A stretch of 64,000 nt of DNA from Gammaproteobacteria bacterium (GTDB lineage: Bacteria; Gemmatimonadota; Gemmatimonadetes; Longimicrobiales; Gaopeijiaceae): contig JAPPMM010000045.1 in assembly GCA_028819075.1 (NCBI GenBank), positions 1 through 64,000 of the forward strand. Direction: 5' to 3'. The position numbers were made by a program, and so were the translations under genes. Below the pieces are notes generated by a model. That model had not been told where the DNA came from. It saw nothing but the letters and a program-made list of their open reading frames with translations, and did no database searches. Shown here in pieces: positions 51,970 through 60,951 of this stretch (within the stretch, counting starts at the first letter, position 1; every line of letters starts with the position of its first letter).

Positions 51970-53514
51970 TCAGAGCGGAATGTTGCCGTGTTTCCTGGAC
52001 GGGTTGGCGTCGCGCTTGTTCTCGAGGATGTCGAGGGCGCCGGCCAGCCGGGCGCGGGTCTCGCGCGGATCGATGACGTCGTCGACGTACCCGCGGGCCG
52101 CGGCGATGTAGGGATGCGCGAAGCGCTCGCGGTACTCCTCCATCCGCGCCTCGAGCGCGGCCTCCGGGTCGTCGGCCCTCGCGATCTCCTTGCGGAAGAG
52201 GATCTCGACCGCGCCCTTGGGCCCCATCACCGCGATCTCCGCGCTGGGCCACGCGAGGCTCAGATCTCCACGGATGTGCCGTGAGTTCATCACGTCGTAG
52301 GCGCCCCCGTACGCCTTGCGCGTGATGACGGTGACCCGGGGGACGGTGGCCTCGGCGAAGGCGTACAGCAGCTTGGCGCCGTGGCGGATGATGCCCCCGT
52401 GCTCCTGGCCCACGCCCGGAAGGAACCCCGGCACGTCCTCGAACACCACCAGCGGGATGTTGAAGGCGTCGCAGAAGCGCACGAAGCGTGCCCCCTTGTC
52501 CGACGAATCGATGTCCAGCACCCCCGCCAGCACCGCCGGCTGATTGGCCACCACGCCCACCGCGTGCCCTCCCAGATGGGCGAAACCGGTGATCAGGTTG
52601 GGGGCGAAGAGGGCGTGCACCTCGTAGAACACGCCGTCGTCCACGACGCGCCCGATGACCTCCTTCATGTCGTAGGGCTTGTTGGGGTTGGACGGGACGA
52701 CATCCAGGAGCGCTTCGTCCCCACGATCCACCGGGTCTTCCGTCGGCCGGCGCGGGGCGGGTTCGGCGTTGTTCTGCGGGATGTAGCGAAAGAGCTCGCG
52801 CACGGAGGCAAGGGTGTCGGGTTCGGATTCGCCCACGAAATGCGCCACCCCCGAAGTCGACGCGTGGGTGCCGGCACCTCCCAGGCTCTCCATGTCCACG
52901 TCCTCGTGGGTCACCGTGCGCACCACCTCCGGCCCGGTGACGAACATGAAGCTGGTGCCGCGCACCATGTAGACGAAATCCGTGATCGCCGGCGAGTAGA
53001 CCGCCCCGCCCGCGCAGGGCCCCATGATGACGCTGATCTGCGGAATCACGCCCGAAGCCAGCGTGTTGCGCAGAAAGATGTCCGCGTAGCCCCCCAGTGA
53101 GACCACACCCTCCTGGATGCGGGCGCCCCCGGAATCGTTCAGCCCCACGACCGGCGCTCCGGTCTTCAGCGCCAGGTCCTGCACCTTCACGATCTTCTCG
53201 GCATGGGCTTCCGACAGCGAGCCCCCGAAGACGGTGAAGTCCTGGGAGAAGACATAGACCAGGCGTCCGTCGATGCGCCCGTGTCCGGTGACCACCCCGT
53301 CCCCGAGCACTTTGCGCTCCTCCAGTCCGAACCCGGTCGCGCGATGGGTGACGAAGCGGTCGAGCTCCACGAAGCTCCCGGGATCCAGAAGCAGATCGAG
53401 ACGCTCGCGGGCCGAGAGCTTGCCGCGCGCGTGCTGTGCCGCCAGGCGCTCGTCCCCTCCGCCCTGCTCCGCTTCCCGGCGCAGGCCCTTCAGGCGCTCC
53501 AGCTGCTCGCGCAT
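51970..53514 (-). CDS. Acyl-CoA (propionyl-CoA) carboxylase, carboxyltransferase subunit
   Basis: 514 aa from ATG 53514. Crotonase-fold halves: [24 protein letters not shown] and [26 protein letters not shown] in the first; [54 protein letters not shown] in the second, with the acyl-CoA and biotin oxyanion loops. Ends [11 protein letters not shown], the usual PccB terminus. With the biotin carboxylase and carrier genes downstream it forms a three-polypeptide carboxylase. Propionyl-CoA specificity is inferred from similarity and from the mutase in the same operon. Confidence 0.93.
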   Translation of the reverse strand: MREQLERLKGLRREAEQGGGDERLAAQHARGKLSARERLDLLLDPGSFVELDRFVTHRATGFGLEERKVLGDGVVTGHGRIDGRLVYVFSQDFTVFGGSLSEAHAEKIVKVQDLALKTGAPVVGLNDSGGARIQEGVVSLGGYADIFLRNTLASGVIPQISVIMGPCAGGAVYSPAITDFVYMVRGTSFMFVTGPEVVRTVTHEDVDMESLGGAGTHASTSGVAHFVGESEPDTLASVRELFRYIPQNNAEPAPRRPTEDPVDRGDEALLDVVPSNPNKPYDMKEVIGRVVDDGVFYEVHALFAPNLITGFAHLGGHAVGVVANQPAVLAGVLDIDSSDKGARFVRFCDAFNIPLVVFEDVPGFLPGVGQEHGGIIRHGAKLLYAFAEATVPRVTVITRKAYGGAYDVMNSRHIRGDLSLAWPSAEIAVMGPKGAVEILFRKEIARADDPEAALEARMEEYRERFAHPYIAAARGYVDDVIDPRETRARLAGALDILENKRDANPSRKHGNIPL

Positions 53515-53581
53515 GCTCACGGGCGGGGAAGTTCGGGCAGGACCGGCGTCACCCGGGTGAGGGCGGGCGCACACCGGGACA

Positions 53582-54787
53582 TCAGTAGACCCGGACCAGC
53601 TCCCGATCCCGGATCACGACGACCTCGTAGACCCGCGTGATGCGCCCGTTTTCCACGGCGAGGGTTCCGGTCGCCCCCTCGAAGCCGTCGATCTCCTCGA
53701 GCGCGGCGCGCACTTCGTCCGGGGCGCGTGCGCCCGTGCGGAATGCCGCAAGCAGCAGGCCCATGATGTCCCACCCGAGCGCGGGAACGTCGCTGCGCAG
53801 GGACTTCCGGTGAACCGTCTCGTACGCCCGCACGAAGTCCTCGTACGCCGGTTCCGGGCGTCCCGGCGGGCGGGCGGTCACCGTAAGGACGCCTTCGGTG
53901 AAGTTGACGTCGACATCGCGCAGCACGTCGGGTGTCGACCATCCGGCGGTCCCGAGCACGTCGACGCTCAGCGAATCGTCCAGCCCATAGTGCTGTACCT
54001 GGCCCGCCACCTGCGGGATGTCCATCGCGGGCAGGGACGGCAGCGGAAGCAGCACCGCATCCGGATCGATGCGGATCAGCTCTCCCACCTCCGCGCGAAA
54101 GTCGACCTGTCCCGGGGGATAGTAGAAGGCCCCGGCCAGAGCCCCGCCTCCTAGGCGGAACGCCTCGCGGAAGGTCTCCACCTCGAAGCGCGCGTACGCG
54201 GTGGAGGGAGCGATCGCCACAACGCGCCGGATGCCCTGCTCCCATGCCGCCCGGCCCAGCGCTCTGGCGGGACCGGGATCCGGTCCGGCCAGCGAATAGA
54301 CGCCGGCCTGGCCCTCCGGCAGTTCCCGGGCGGCGGGCGCGATCATCGGCACCGGTCGCCTGCGGCCCTCGGCCACCCGAGCCACCGCGGCATCCTGCAG
54401 CGGCCCCACGATCGCCGACAGGCCCGCCGCCTCCAGCTCGGCGAGCGCCCGGCGGGCCTGGTCGACCCCTCTGCCGCTGTCGATAACCTGCACGACAGGC
54501 AGACCGTCGCGCTCCGAAGCCGAGGCGACCGCGGCGCGCACCCCCTCCTCGATCAACTCGGAATACTCCCGCATGAACGGTGAGCCCGACATGGGAAGCA
54601 TGACCCCCACCACGGGAGCCGCGAGCTCCGGCTCGGGCTCGGGCACCTCGGATTCGGGCGCGGTCAGTGGTGGGGGTTCCACCTCCGGCGGCGGGGGCTC
54701 GGGCGCCGGCGGCCCTGTCGCCACCGGCACGCAGCCGGCTATGACCGTGAGGACGGCCTGGGCTCGGACACGGAGCGGGCTAGCCAT
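53582..54787 (-). CDS. Lipoprotein with periplasmic-binding (ABC substrate-binding/LpoA-like) domain
   Basis: 401 aa from ATG 54787 (GTG 54790 adjacent). The signal peptide ends in VIAGCV (Cys about 19), then a Pro/Glu-rich linker of about 40 residues, then a type I periplasmic-binding fold: [79 protein letters not shown]. It resembles branched-chain amino acid binding proteins and the LpoA class of cell-wall synthase activators. No permease genes adjoin it, which favours a cell-envelope role. Confidence 0.82.
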   Translation of the reverse strand: MASPLRVRAQAVLTVIAGCVPVATGPPAPEPPPPEVEPPPLTAPESEVPEPEPELAAPVVGVMLPMSGSPFMREYSELIEEGVRAAVASASERDGLPVVQVIDSGRGVDQARRALAELEAAGLSAIVGPLQDAAVARVAEGRRRPVPMIAPAARELPEGQAGVYSLAGPDPGPARALGRAAWEQGIRRVVAIAPSTAYARFEVETFREAFRLGGGALAGAFYYPPGQVDFRAEVGELIRIDPDAVLLPLPSLPAMDIPQVAGQVQHYGLDDSLSVDVLGTAGWSTPDVLRDVDVNFTEGVLTVTARPPGRPEPAYEDFVRAYETVHRKSLRSDVPALGWDIMGLLLAAFRTGARAPDEVRAALEEIDGFEGATGTLAVENGRITRVYEVVVIRDRELVRVY

Positions 54788-54799
54788 CACGGATAGGCG

Positions 54800-56818
54800 C
54801 TACCCCTCGTCGTCAGGCCGGGCGGCGATCGTCTCGTCCACGGCCTCCCCATCGTCCACGGCCTCCCCATCATCCACGGCCTCCCCACCGCCGACCTCTT
54901 CGGCCTCGCCGGCCGCGGCTTCCGGGTCGTCCGCGGCTTCCCCACCGTCCTCTGGCGCATACTCGGTGTCGTCCTCCTCGGTGATGCGCCGGCGGGGCTC
55001 CGCCATGACCTCCACCACGATTCTGCGGTTGGCGGCATCCGACTCGAGCACCTTGAGGTCGACCTCGTCCCCGGGCCCGTAGTAGTCCTCGAGCGACTGG
55101 TTATCCCGCACACGACTGTGCGAGATGGGGACGAAGGCCTCGACGTTTTCGCCCAGGTCGACCACGACCCCCTTCTCCTGAACCCGCACGACACGGCCTT
55201 CGCACTCCACGCCCGGTGCAAAGCGCTCCGAGAGCCAGGGCCAGGGATCGTCGAGAACCTGCTTGATCCCGAGCGAGATGCGCTTGTTCTCGCCATCCAC
55301 ATCGAGAACCATCACTTCCAGTTCCTGGCCCTTGTTCACGATCTCCGAAGGATGCTCAACGCGCTTGGTCCAGCTCATGTCCGACACGTGAACCAACCCG
55401 TCGATGCCCGGCTCGATCTCGACGAAGGCGCCGAACGAAGTCAGGTTGCGCACCTTGCCCTGCAGCCGCGTCCCGGTGGGATACTTGAGCGGGAGGGCCA
55501 GCCAGGGATCCTCCTCGATCTGCTTCATGCCCAGCGAGATCTTCTCGGCCGCCGGATCCACCTTCAGCACGACGGCTTCGATCTCGTCCGCGATGGAGAC
55601 CAGCTTCGAGGGATGGCGGATGTTGCGCGTCCACGACATCTCCGAGATGTGGACGAGCCCTTCGACGCCCTTCTCCAGCTCGACGAAAGCGCCGTAGTTC
55701 GTGATCGACACCACCTTGCCGTGTACGCGCACGCCGACCGGGTACTTGAGGTCGATGTCGGTCCACGGATAGGGAAGCAACTGCTTGAGCCCGAGCGAGA
55801 TCCTCTCCCGCTTCCAGTCGATGTCGAGGACCTTGACGTCGAGCTCCTGGCCGATGCTCACCATGTCGGAGGGGTGTCCCACGCGTCCCCACGACATATC
55901 CGTGATGTGCAGGAGCCCGTCCAGCCCGCCGAGGTCGATGAAGGCGCCGAAATCGGTGATGTTCTTGATGATGCCGGCCCGCACCTGGCCCACCAGCAGT
56001 TCCTTGACCAGGGTCTCGCGCTTCTTGCCGCGCTCGGCCTCCAGGATCACCCGCCGCGATACCACGATGTTGCGGCGCCTCTTGTTCAGCTTGATGATCT
56101 TGAAGTCGTAGACGTCGCCAACCAGGTCTTCGATGTTGGGCACCCGGCGGAGGGCGATCTGCGAGCCCGGCAGAAAGGCGTCCACGCCCATGAGGTCCAC
56201 GGTCATGCCGCCCTTGATCTTGCGCACCAGCGTGCCCTCGATCGGCGAACCGCTCTCGTAGGCTTCGCGGATCTTCTCCCAGACCCGAAGGAAATCGGCC
56301 TTCTTCTTCGACAGGACCACCACCCCGTCGTCGTCCTCGAGGCTCTCGAGCAGGACCTCGACCTCGTACCCGGGCGCAAGGGCTTCGTTGTCCCGGAACT
56401 CCTCCCGCGGGACCGCGCCCTCGCTCTTGAAGCCGAATTCCAGGATGACGGTGGCATCCGTCACCCGCACGACCTTCGCGCGTACGATCTCTCCCTCGCG
56501 CACCTCCTGGATGCCGGACTGGAAATCCTGGAGCATGGTGCCGAAGTCGTCGCGCGACATCGACGGATCGTCGTCGCCCCCGGGGTCGTCCGAGAGGCCG
56601 AACCCGGTATCGCCACGCGGATCGGCGAAGAGCTCGTCCGGGGCGTCGAACGCCGCGAAGTCCCCGAAGGCCTGGCTCGGGGACGGATTGACTCGGGCGG
56701 TATCGCCGGAACCTCCACCCTCATTGGAATCGGTTCCCTGAGAATCGCCGGAGGGGAGGGCGGAGGAGGGTACGGATTCCGGTGAAGGGGAGTGAGTGCC
56801 TTCTGTCTGGTCGGTCAT
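54800..56818 (-). CDS. rpsA: 30S ribosomal protein S1
   Basis: 672 aa from ATG 56818. A disordered acidic N-terminal region of about 95 residues, then six S1 (OB) repeats: three classic ones read SFGAFVEI/TNYGAFVEL/TDFGAFIDL with GLVHxSDMSW. The C-terminus is an acidic low-complexity tail containing a GEAVDD repeat encoded by an 18 bp tandem duplication. S1 helps mRNA bind the small subunit. Placement after aroA-cmk is conserved in many bacteria. Confidence 0.95.
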   Translation of the reverse strand: MTDQTEGTHSPSPESVPSSALPSGDSQGTDSNEGGGSGDTARVNPSPSQAFGDFAAFDAPDELFADPRGDTGFGLSDDPGGDDDPSMSRDDFGTMLQDFQSGIQEVREGEIVRAKVVRVTDATVILEFGFKSEGAVPREEFRDNEALAPGYEVEVLLESLEDDDGVVVLSKKKADFLRVWEKIREAYESGSPIEGTLVRKIKGGMTVDLMGVDAFLPGSQIALRRVPNIEDLVGDVYDFKIIKLNKRRRNIVVSRRVILEAERGKKRETLVKELLVGQVRAGIIKNITDFGAFIDLGGLDGLLHITDMSWGRVGHPSDMVSIGQELDVKVLDIDWKRERISLGLKQLLPYPWTDIDLKYPVGVRVHGKVVSITNYGAFVELEKGVEGLVHISEMSWTRNIRHPSKLVSIADEIEAVVLKVDPAAEKISLGMKQIEEDPWLALPLKYPTGTRLQGKVRNLTSFGAFVEIEPGIDGLVHVSDMSWTKRVEHPSEIVNKGQELEVMVLDVDGENKRISLGIKQVLDDPWPWLSERFAPGVECEGRVVRVQEKGVVVDLGENVEAFVPISHSRVRDNQSLEDYYGPGDEVDLKVLESDAANRRIVVEVMAEPRRRITEEDDTEYAPEDGGEAADDPEAAAGEAEEVGGGEAVDDGEAVDDGEAVDETIAARPDDEG
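54841..54894. repeat. Three 18 bp tandem repeats in the rpsA 3' end
   Basis: Units at 54841, 54859 and 54877 read CGGCCTCCCCATCGTCCA with one or a few changes each. They encode GEAVDD tandemly in the acidic S1 tail. Copy number is likely to vary between strains by slippage. Confidence 0.85.
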
Positions 56819-57047
56819 TGGTTGTCGTCCCTGGCGCACCCCCTGGAGGGAGCGCCGTTTCTGGCCGGTCCCGTATGTCGCGGGCCGGGTTCGGGGTTTA
56901 CGGGATCCAGGAGGAGGGGAGAAACCGGCCGGGCGGGCTTCCGGGTTCGCCGGAGGCCGGGATCGGCACTGCGTTCCTCCAGCAGAGGTACGGGCAAACG
57001 GCTATTTTTCAGCACGTTAAGGTATGCGTCGCCGGTCAGTGCGTCAA

Positions 57048-59108
57048 TCATTCCGCGGAAGTGGGAATCCTCGCGTGCCGGTGGCCGGCCCGGGAGCGCA
57101 CCACGCCGAGGATTGCCTCGACCTGCTCTTCGAACGAGAGGCGGGTTCCGTCGACTTCGAACGCGTCGGCCGCCTTCTTCAGCGGTGCAATCCCGCGGGT
57201 GGCGTCGATGCGGTCACGGGCGCGCAGGCGGGCCGCCTCCGCCGCCACCGCACCGTCCGAGTCCGGATCGCGCCCCTTGTCGCGCAGGCGGCGGCGGGCG
57301 CGTTCGGTGACATCGGCGACCAGGAAGATCTTCGCCTCCGCATCCGGGAACACTACCGTGCCCAGGTCGCGCCCGTCGCCCACCAGTGACCCCTCCTTCC
57401 CCGCCTGCCGCTGGCGGTCGAGCAGCCACCCGCGCACCGCGGGCAGCCGCGCGACGGCGGAAACGTGAGCGTCGACTTCGGGGCTCCTCAGTTCGGTTGT
57501 CAGGGCGCGCGCGCCGAGCATCATCCGAAATGCGGATCCGGCGGCCACCATCCGCACGGGATGAGCGTTCAGGTCCGACTCCGTCAGCGCGGGCCATGAG
57601 TCCGGCGGCCGGCCCGACTCGAGCAGGGCGCAGGTGAGGGCCCGGTAGAGCGCGCCCGAGTCCAGGTGGCGGAAGCCCAGCCGGCGCGCCACCTCGCGGG
57701 CGGTGGTGGACTTGCCGGAACCGGCCGGGCCGTCGATGACGATCACCGGTCCCCGCTCGCGCCCACGGAGGGGTCGCCCCGGCTCCAGGTCCTTCTCGCT
57801 CGAATCCGGGACGGAGGGTCGCCCGGCCGGCCTGGAAGCGCGCTCGAGCATCTCCCAGAAGCCGGGGTAGCTGACGCCCACGGCCGCCGGCGCGTCAACG
57901 GTGATGGCGTTTCCGGCGAGCGCGCCGAGCACGCCGAAGGCCATCGCGATGCGGTGGTCGCCGCGCGCCTCGACTGCACCGGACAGGGGGCGGCCGGTCC
58001 CTTCGATCACCAGGCCGTCGGGAAGCTCCTCCACCTCCACGCCCAGGTTCGACAGGTTGGCCGCCAGCGCGCCCAGCCGGTCGGATTCCTTGACCCGCAG
58101 CTCCTCCGCGCCGGTGATGCGCGTGATGCCCCTGGCGCGGGCGGCGAGCACCGCCAGGACGGGCACCTCGTCGATGAGTCCCGGAATCTCCTCGCGCTCC
58201 ACCACGGTCCCGGTCAGGTCCGACGCGTGGACGATCAGGTCGCCGGCGGGCTCGCCGCCTTCCGGCGCGGACCCGATCTCCACTTCGATGCGAGCGTTCA
58301 TCCTCTGCAGTACGGGAAGGAGTCCGGTCCGTGTCGGGTTGAGCCCGATACCGCGGAGCACGATCCCTTCCCCCGCCCCACCCAGCAGAGCGAGCGCGAG
58401 CGGAAAGGCTGCGGACGAGAAGTCGCCCGGCACGGATACGTCCAGAGGATCGAGGGCGGGCGGCGCGGCGGTCAGGCGCAACCGGTTGGCGCCGCCCTTC
58501 GGGGAACTGGCCAGCGCACACCCCGCGGCTGCCAGCATGCGCTCGGTGTGGTCGCGCGAGAAGCCCGGCTCGAGGAGCCGCACCGGCACGCCGCCGGTCA
58601 CCCCTGCGAGCAGGAGCGCGCTCTTGAGCTGGGCGCTGGCCACGGGGAGGCGATAGTCGAGGGCGCGCAGGGGGCCGCCGGCAATGCGCAGTGGGAGTCT
58701 GCCGGGAGCGGCAAGCGGCTCGAAGCGCGCGCCCATCCGCGACAACGGGTCGGTCACTCGCCGCATCGGCCGGCGCCGCAGGGAATCGTCGCCGGTGAGG
58801 GTGGCCTCGAGCTCCTGTCCCGCCAGGACACCCAGCATCAGCCGCGCGGTGGTGCCGCTGTTGGCGCAGTCGAGGATCCGGCCCGGGGTACGCAGGCCGC
58901 GCACGCCCACTCCGGTGATGCGCAGTTCCCCATCGGCCGGCAGGGGCGGCACGCGCACGCCCAGTTCGCGGAGGATGGAGGCCGTGGCCTGGGGATCCTC
59001 TCCGGTAAGGATGCCGCGGATGCGGCTCTCGCCGGCCGCCAGCGCGGCCAGCAGCAGCGCCCGGTGGGAGATGGACTTGTCGCCGGGCACCCTCAGCTCG
59101 GTCGTCAC
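57048..59108 (-). CDS. aroA-cmk: Fused EPSP synthase (AroA) - cytidylate kinase (Cmk)
   Basis: 686 aa from GTG 59108. Residues about 1-430 are 5-enolpyruvylshikimate-3-phosphate synthase: ELRVPGDKSISHRALLLAALA, DCANSGTTARLMLGVL, RPMRRVTDPLSRMGA, GDHRIAMAFGVLGALA. After a roughly 25-residue linker, Cmk begins (VIVIDGPAGSGKSTTAREVARRLGFRHLDSGALYRA, about 455 on) and ends with the CMP-kinase lid IDATRGIAPLKKAADAFEVDGT. aroA and cmk are often adjacent upstream of rpsA; here they make one polypeptide. GTG start overlaps the tyrA stop. Confidence 0.94.
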   Translation of the reverse strand: MTTELRVPGDKSISHRALLLAALAAGESRIRGILTGEDPQATASILRELGVRVPPLPADGELRITGVGVRGLRTPGRILDCANSGTTARLMLGVLAGQELEATLTGDDSLRRRPMRRVTDPLSRMGARFEPLAAPGRLPLRIAGGPLRALDYRLPVASAQLKSALLLAGVTGGVPVRLLEPGFSRDHTERMLAAAGCALASSPKGGANRLRLTAAPPALDPLDVSVPGDFSSAAFPLALALLGGAGEGIVLRGIGLNPTRTGLLPVLQRMNARIEVEIGSAPEGGEPAGDLIVHASDLTGTVVEREEIPGLIDEVPVLAVLAARARGITRITGAEELRVKESDRLGALAANLSNLGVEVEELPDGLVIEGTGRPLSGAVEARGDHRIAMAFGVLGALAGNAITVDAPAAVGVSYPGFWEMLERASRPAGRPSVPDSSEKDLEPGRPLRGRERGPVIVIDGPAGSGKSTTAREVARRLGFRHLDSGALYRALTCALLESGRPPDSWPALTESDLNAHPVRMVAAGSAFRMMLGARALTTELRSPEVDAHVSAVARLPAVRGWLLDRQRQAGKEGSLVGDGRDLGTVVFPDAEAKIFLVADVTERARRRLRDKGRDPDSDGAVAAEAARLRARDRIDATRGIAPLKKAADAFEVDGTRLSFEEQVEAILGVVRSRAGHRHARIPTSAE

Positions 59109-59974
59109 TGGCCGGTCCGGCCGGCTTCGCCCGGGCCGCCGCCCGCGCGCCAGGAGCGAGTGGAGTTCATCCAGTCTTCAATGGCCTCCAGATCGCGGCG
59201 GTCGAGGGCGTCCGCGAACTCGCGCGCCACCCGCGAGAGGTCCCGGAGCGCGTCCCCGGCCTCGCTGCGCGCCAGCAGCGGAAGCCACATTTCCGGAGAA
59301 CTGCCCGCGAGGCGCACCATGTCGGCGCCGCCGGTGCCCAGGTCGGAAGGGGCGTGACCGGATTCCTCCAGAACGCGCGCAAGGGCGTTGGAGACCAGTT
59401 GGGGAAGGTGGCTGCACCACGACATGAGCCGGTCGTGCTCGCCGGCGGTGGTCCAGCGCGGACGGGCGCCCACGGCCCGCCAGAGCGTCTCCACGGCAGC
59501 CGCCCCCGCCCCCGTCCCCGTCAGCCAGACGGTCGCGCCCGCAAACAGGTCGGCCGCAGAGTGACCGAACCCCGACCCTTCCCCGCCTGCCATCGGGTGC
59601 GATCCGGTGTAGCGGGCGCTTTCGCCGAGGGCCCCCATCGCTTCCTCCACCGGGCCCTTCAGGCTGACCACGTCGGTCACGACCGCTCCTGCCCGCCAGC
59701 GGCCCCGGTGGTCCGCGAGCAGGCGCAGGGTCACGTCGAGGGGGGTGGCGTACACGACCAGGTCGGCGACCGCGAGGACGGCCTCCGGGTCGGTGGACCC
59801 CGCGTCGATCGCGCCCGCACGCTCGGCCAGCTCCAGATTGGACGCCGTCTGCGAGGTGGCGACGACGCGAGGCGGCCGGTCGAGGGACGCCAGCGCGCGG
59901 GCAAGCGACCCGCCGATCAGCCCGAGCCCCACGATGGCGACCGTGCGGAATCCATGGTCGGGTGTCGAACTCAC
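59105..59974 (-). CDS. tyrA: Prephenate dehydrogenase
   Basis: 289 aa from GTG 59974. Rossmann start VAIVGLGLIGGSLARALAS, VVYATPLDVTLRLLADH, VVTDVVSLKGPVEEAM, and the active-site SHPMAGGEGSGFGHSAADLFAGATVWLTG; a helical C-terminal domain contains SHLPQLVSNALA. It converts prephenate to hydroxyphenylpyruvate with NAD. Coupled both to rnz (upstream) and aroA-cmk (downstream). Confidence 0.94.
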   Translation of the reverse strand: MSSTPDHGFRTVAIVGLGLIGGSLARALASLDRPPRVVATSQTASNLELAERAGAIDAGSTDPEAVLAVADLVVYATPLDVTLRLLADHRGRWRAGAVVTDVVSLKGPVEEAMGALGESARYTGSHPMAGGEGSGFGHSAADLFAGATVWLTGTGAGAAAVETLWRAVGARPRWTTAGEHDRLMSWCSHLPQLVSNALARVLEESGHAPSDLGTGGADMVRLAGSSPEMWLPLLARSEAGDALRDLSRVAREFADALDRRDLEAIEDWMNSTRSWRAGGGPGEAGRTGQ

Positions 59975-60927
59975 GCAGCTCCCTCTCGCCCGCGGGCGGG
60001 TGGGGTGGCGGGGGGATCATCGCGGTAGGGGACTTCCAGGGTCAGCCCGTCCGCGGCCACGACCGTCGCGGGGAACACCCGGCGCGCCACGCGCTCGAGG
60101 CGCGCCGGCTGCTCCGAGTACCGCGCGGAGATGTGCGTGAGCGCGAGGCGGGCCACTCCGGCGTCGCGGGCGACGCGCGCGGCGCCCGCAGCGGTGGAGT
60201 GGAAGGTCGCGCGCGCCCGCGCCGTGTCATCGCCGGCGAACGTGCACTCATGGACGAGCAGGTCCGCCCCGGCCGCCGCCTCCACCGTCGAGCGCACGGG
60301 ACGCGTGTCGCCCGTGTAGACCACCGTCCGGCCGGCCCGGCCGGGTCCCACCACCTCTTCCGGCCGGACCGCCCGCCCTTCGACCTCCACCGTCTCGCCC
60401 CGATGCAGACGGCCGAAGGCGGGTCCTTCGGGGACGCCCAGGGCACGTGCCCTCTCGACATCGAACCGCCCCCGGCGATCGTCCTCGCGCAATACGTACC
60501 CGAGCGCCGGCATGCCGTGGTTCACCCGGAAGGCGCGCACCTCATAGCCGTCCCGGGAGACGCAGTCCCCCGGCCTGAGTTCCCGGACCTCGACCGGAAA
60601 GCTCAGGCGGTCGAATCCCAGGTGGACGGCATCCTCGAGCACCCGCCGGCCGGAGACCGGACAGGTGAGCAGCAGCGGATCTTCCCGCCCCTGCAGCGCC
60701 ATGGTGCGCAGCATCCCGGTCACGCCCACGAAGTGATCGGCGTGCATGTGTGTGATGAACACCGCCCAGAGCGAGAACCCCGTGCCGTAGCGCATCATCT
60801 GGCGCTGGGTGCCCTCGCCGCAGTCGAAGAGCATGAGGTCGCCCTCCCGCTGCACGGCGATCGCGCTCACGTTGCGGCGCACGGTCGGACACGCGGCCGA
60901 AGTGCCCAGAAACGTCACTCGCATCAT
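59971..60927 (-). CDS. rnz: Ribonuclease Z (tRNA 3'-processing endonuclease)
   Basis: 318 aa. Metallo-beta-lactamase core with His60-M-His62-A-Asp64-His65, DCGEGTQRQMMRYGTGF near the start (substrate segment), NHGMPALGYVL, VVYTGDTRPVRSTVEAA and the late LTHISARYS with the last metal ligand. It removes 3' trailers from tRNA precursors. The MR at residues 2-3 is followed by VTFLGTSAACPT, the standard N-terminus. Confidence 0.95.
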   Translation of the reverse strand: MMRVTFLGTSAACPTVRRNVSAIAVQREGDLMLFDCGEGTQRQMMRYGTGFSLWAVFITHMHADHFVGVTGMLRTMALQGREDPLLLTCPVSGRRVLEDAVHLGFDRLSFPVEVRELRPGDCVSRDGYEVRAFRVNHGMPALGYVLREDDRRGRFDVERARALGVPEGPAFGRLHRGETVEVEGRAVRPEEVVGPGRAGRTVVYTGDTRPVRSTVEAAAGADLLVHECTFAGDDTARARATFHSTAAGAARVARDAGVARLALTHISARYSEQPARLERVARRVFPATVVAADGLTLEVPYRDDPPATPPARGREGAA

Positions 60928-60951
60928 ACCTGGCGCGTGAGGCAGGCCCGG

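Noticed and set aside
51788-52252. 154-codon minus-strand open frame through the 174 bp element
   Set aside because: It extends into the carboxyltransferase gene out of frame and has no start signal or recognisable product.
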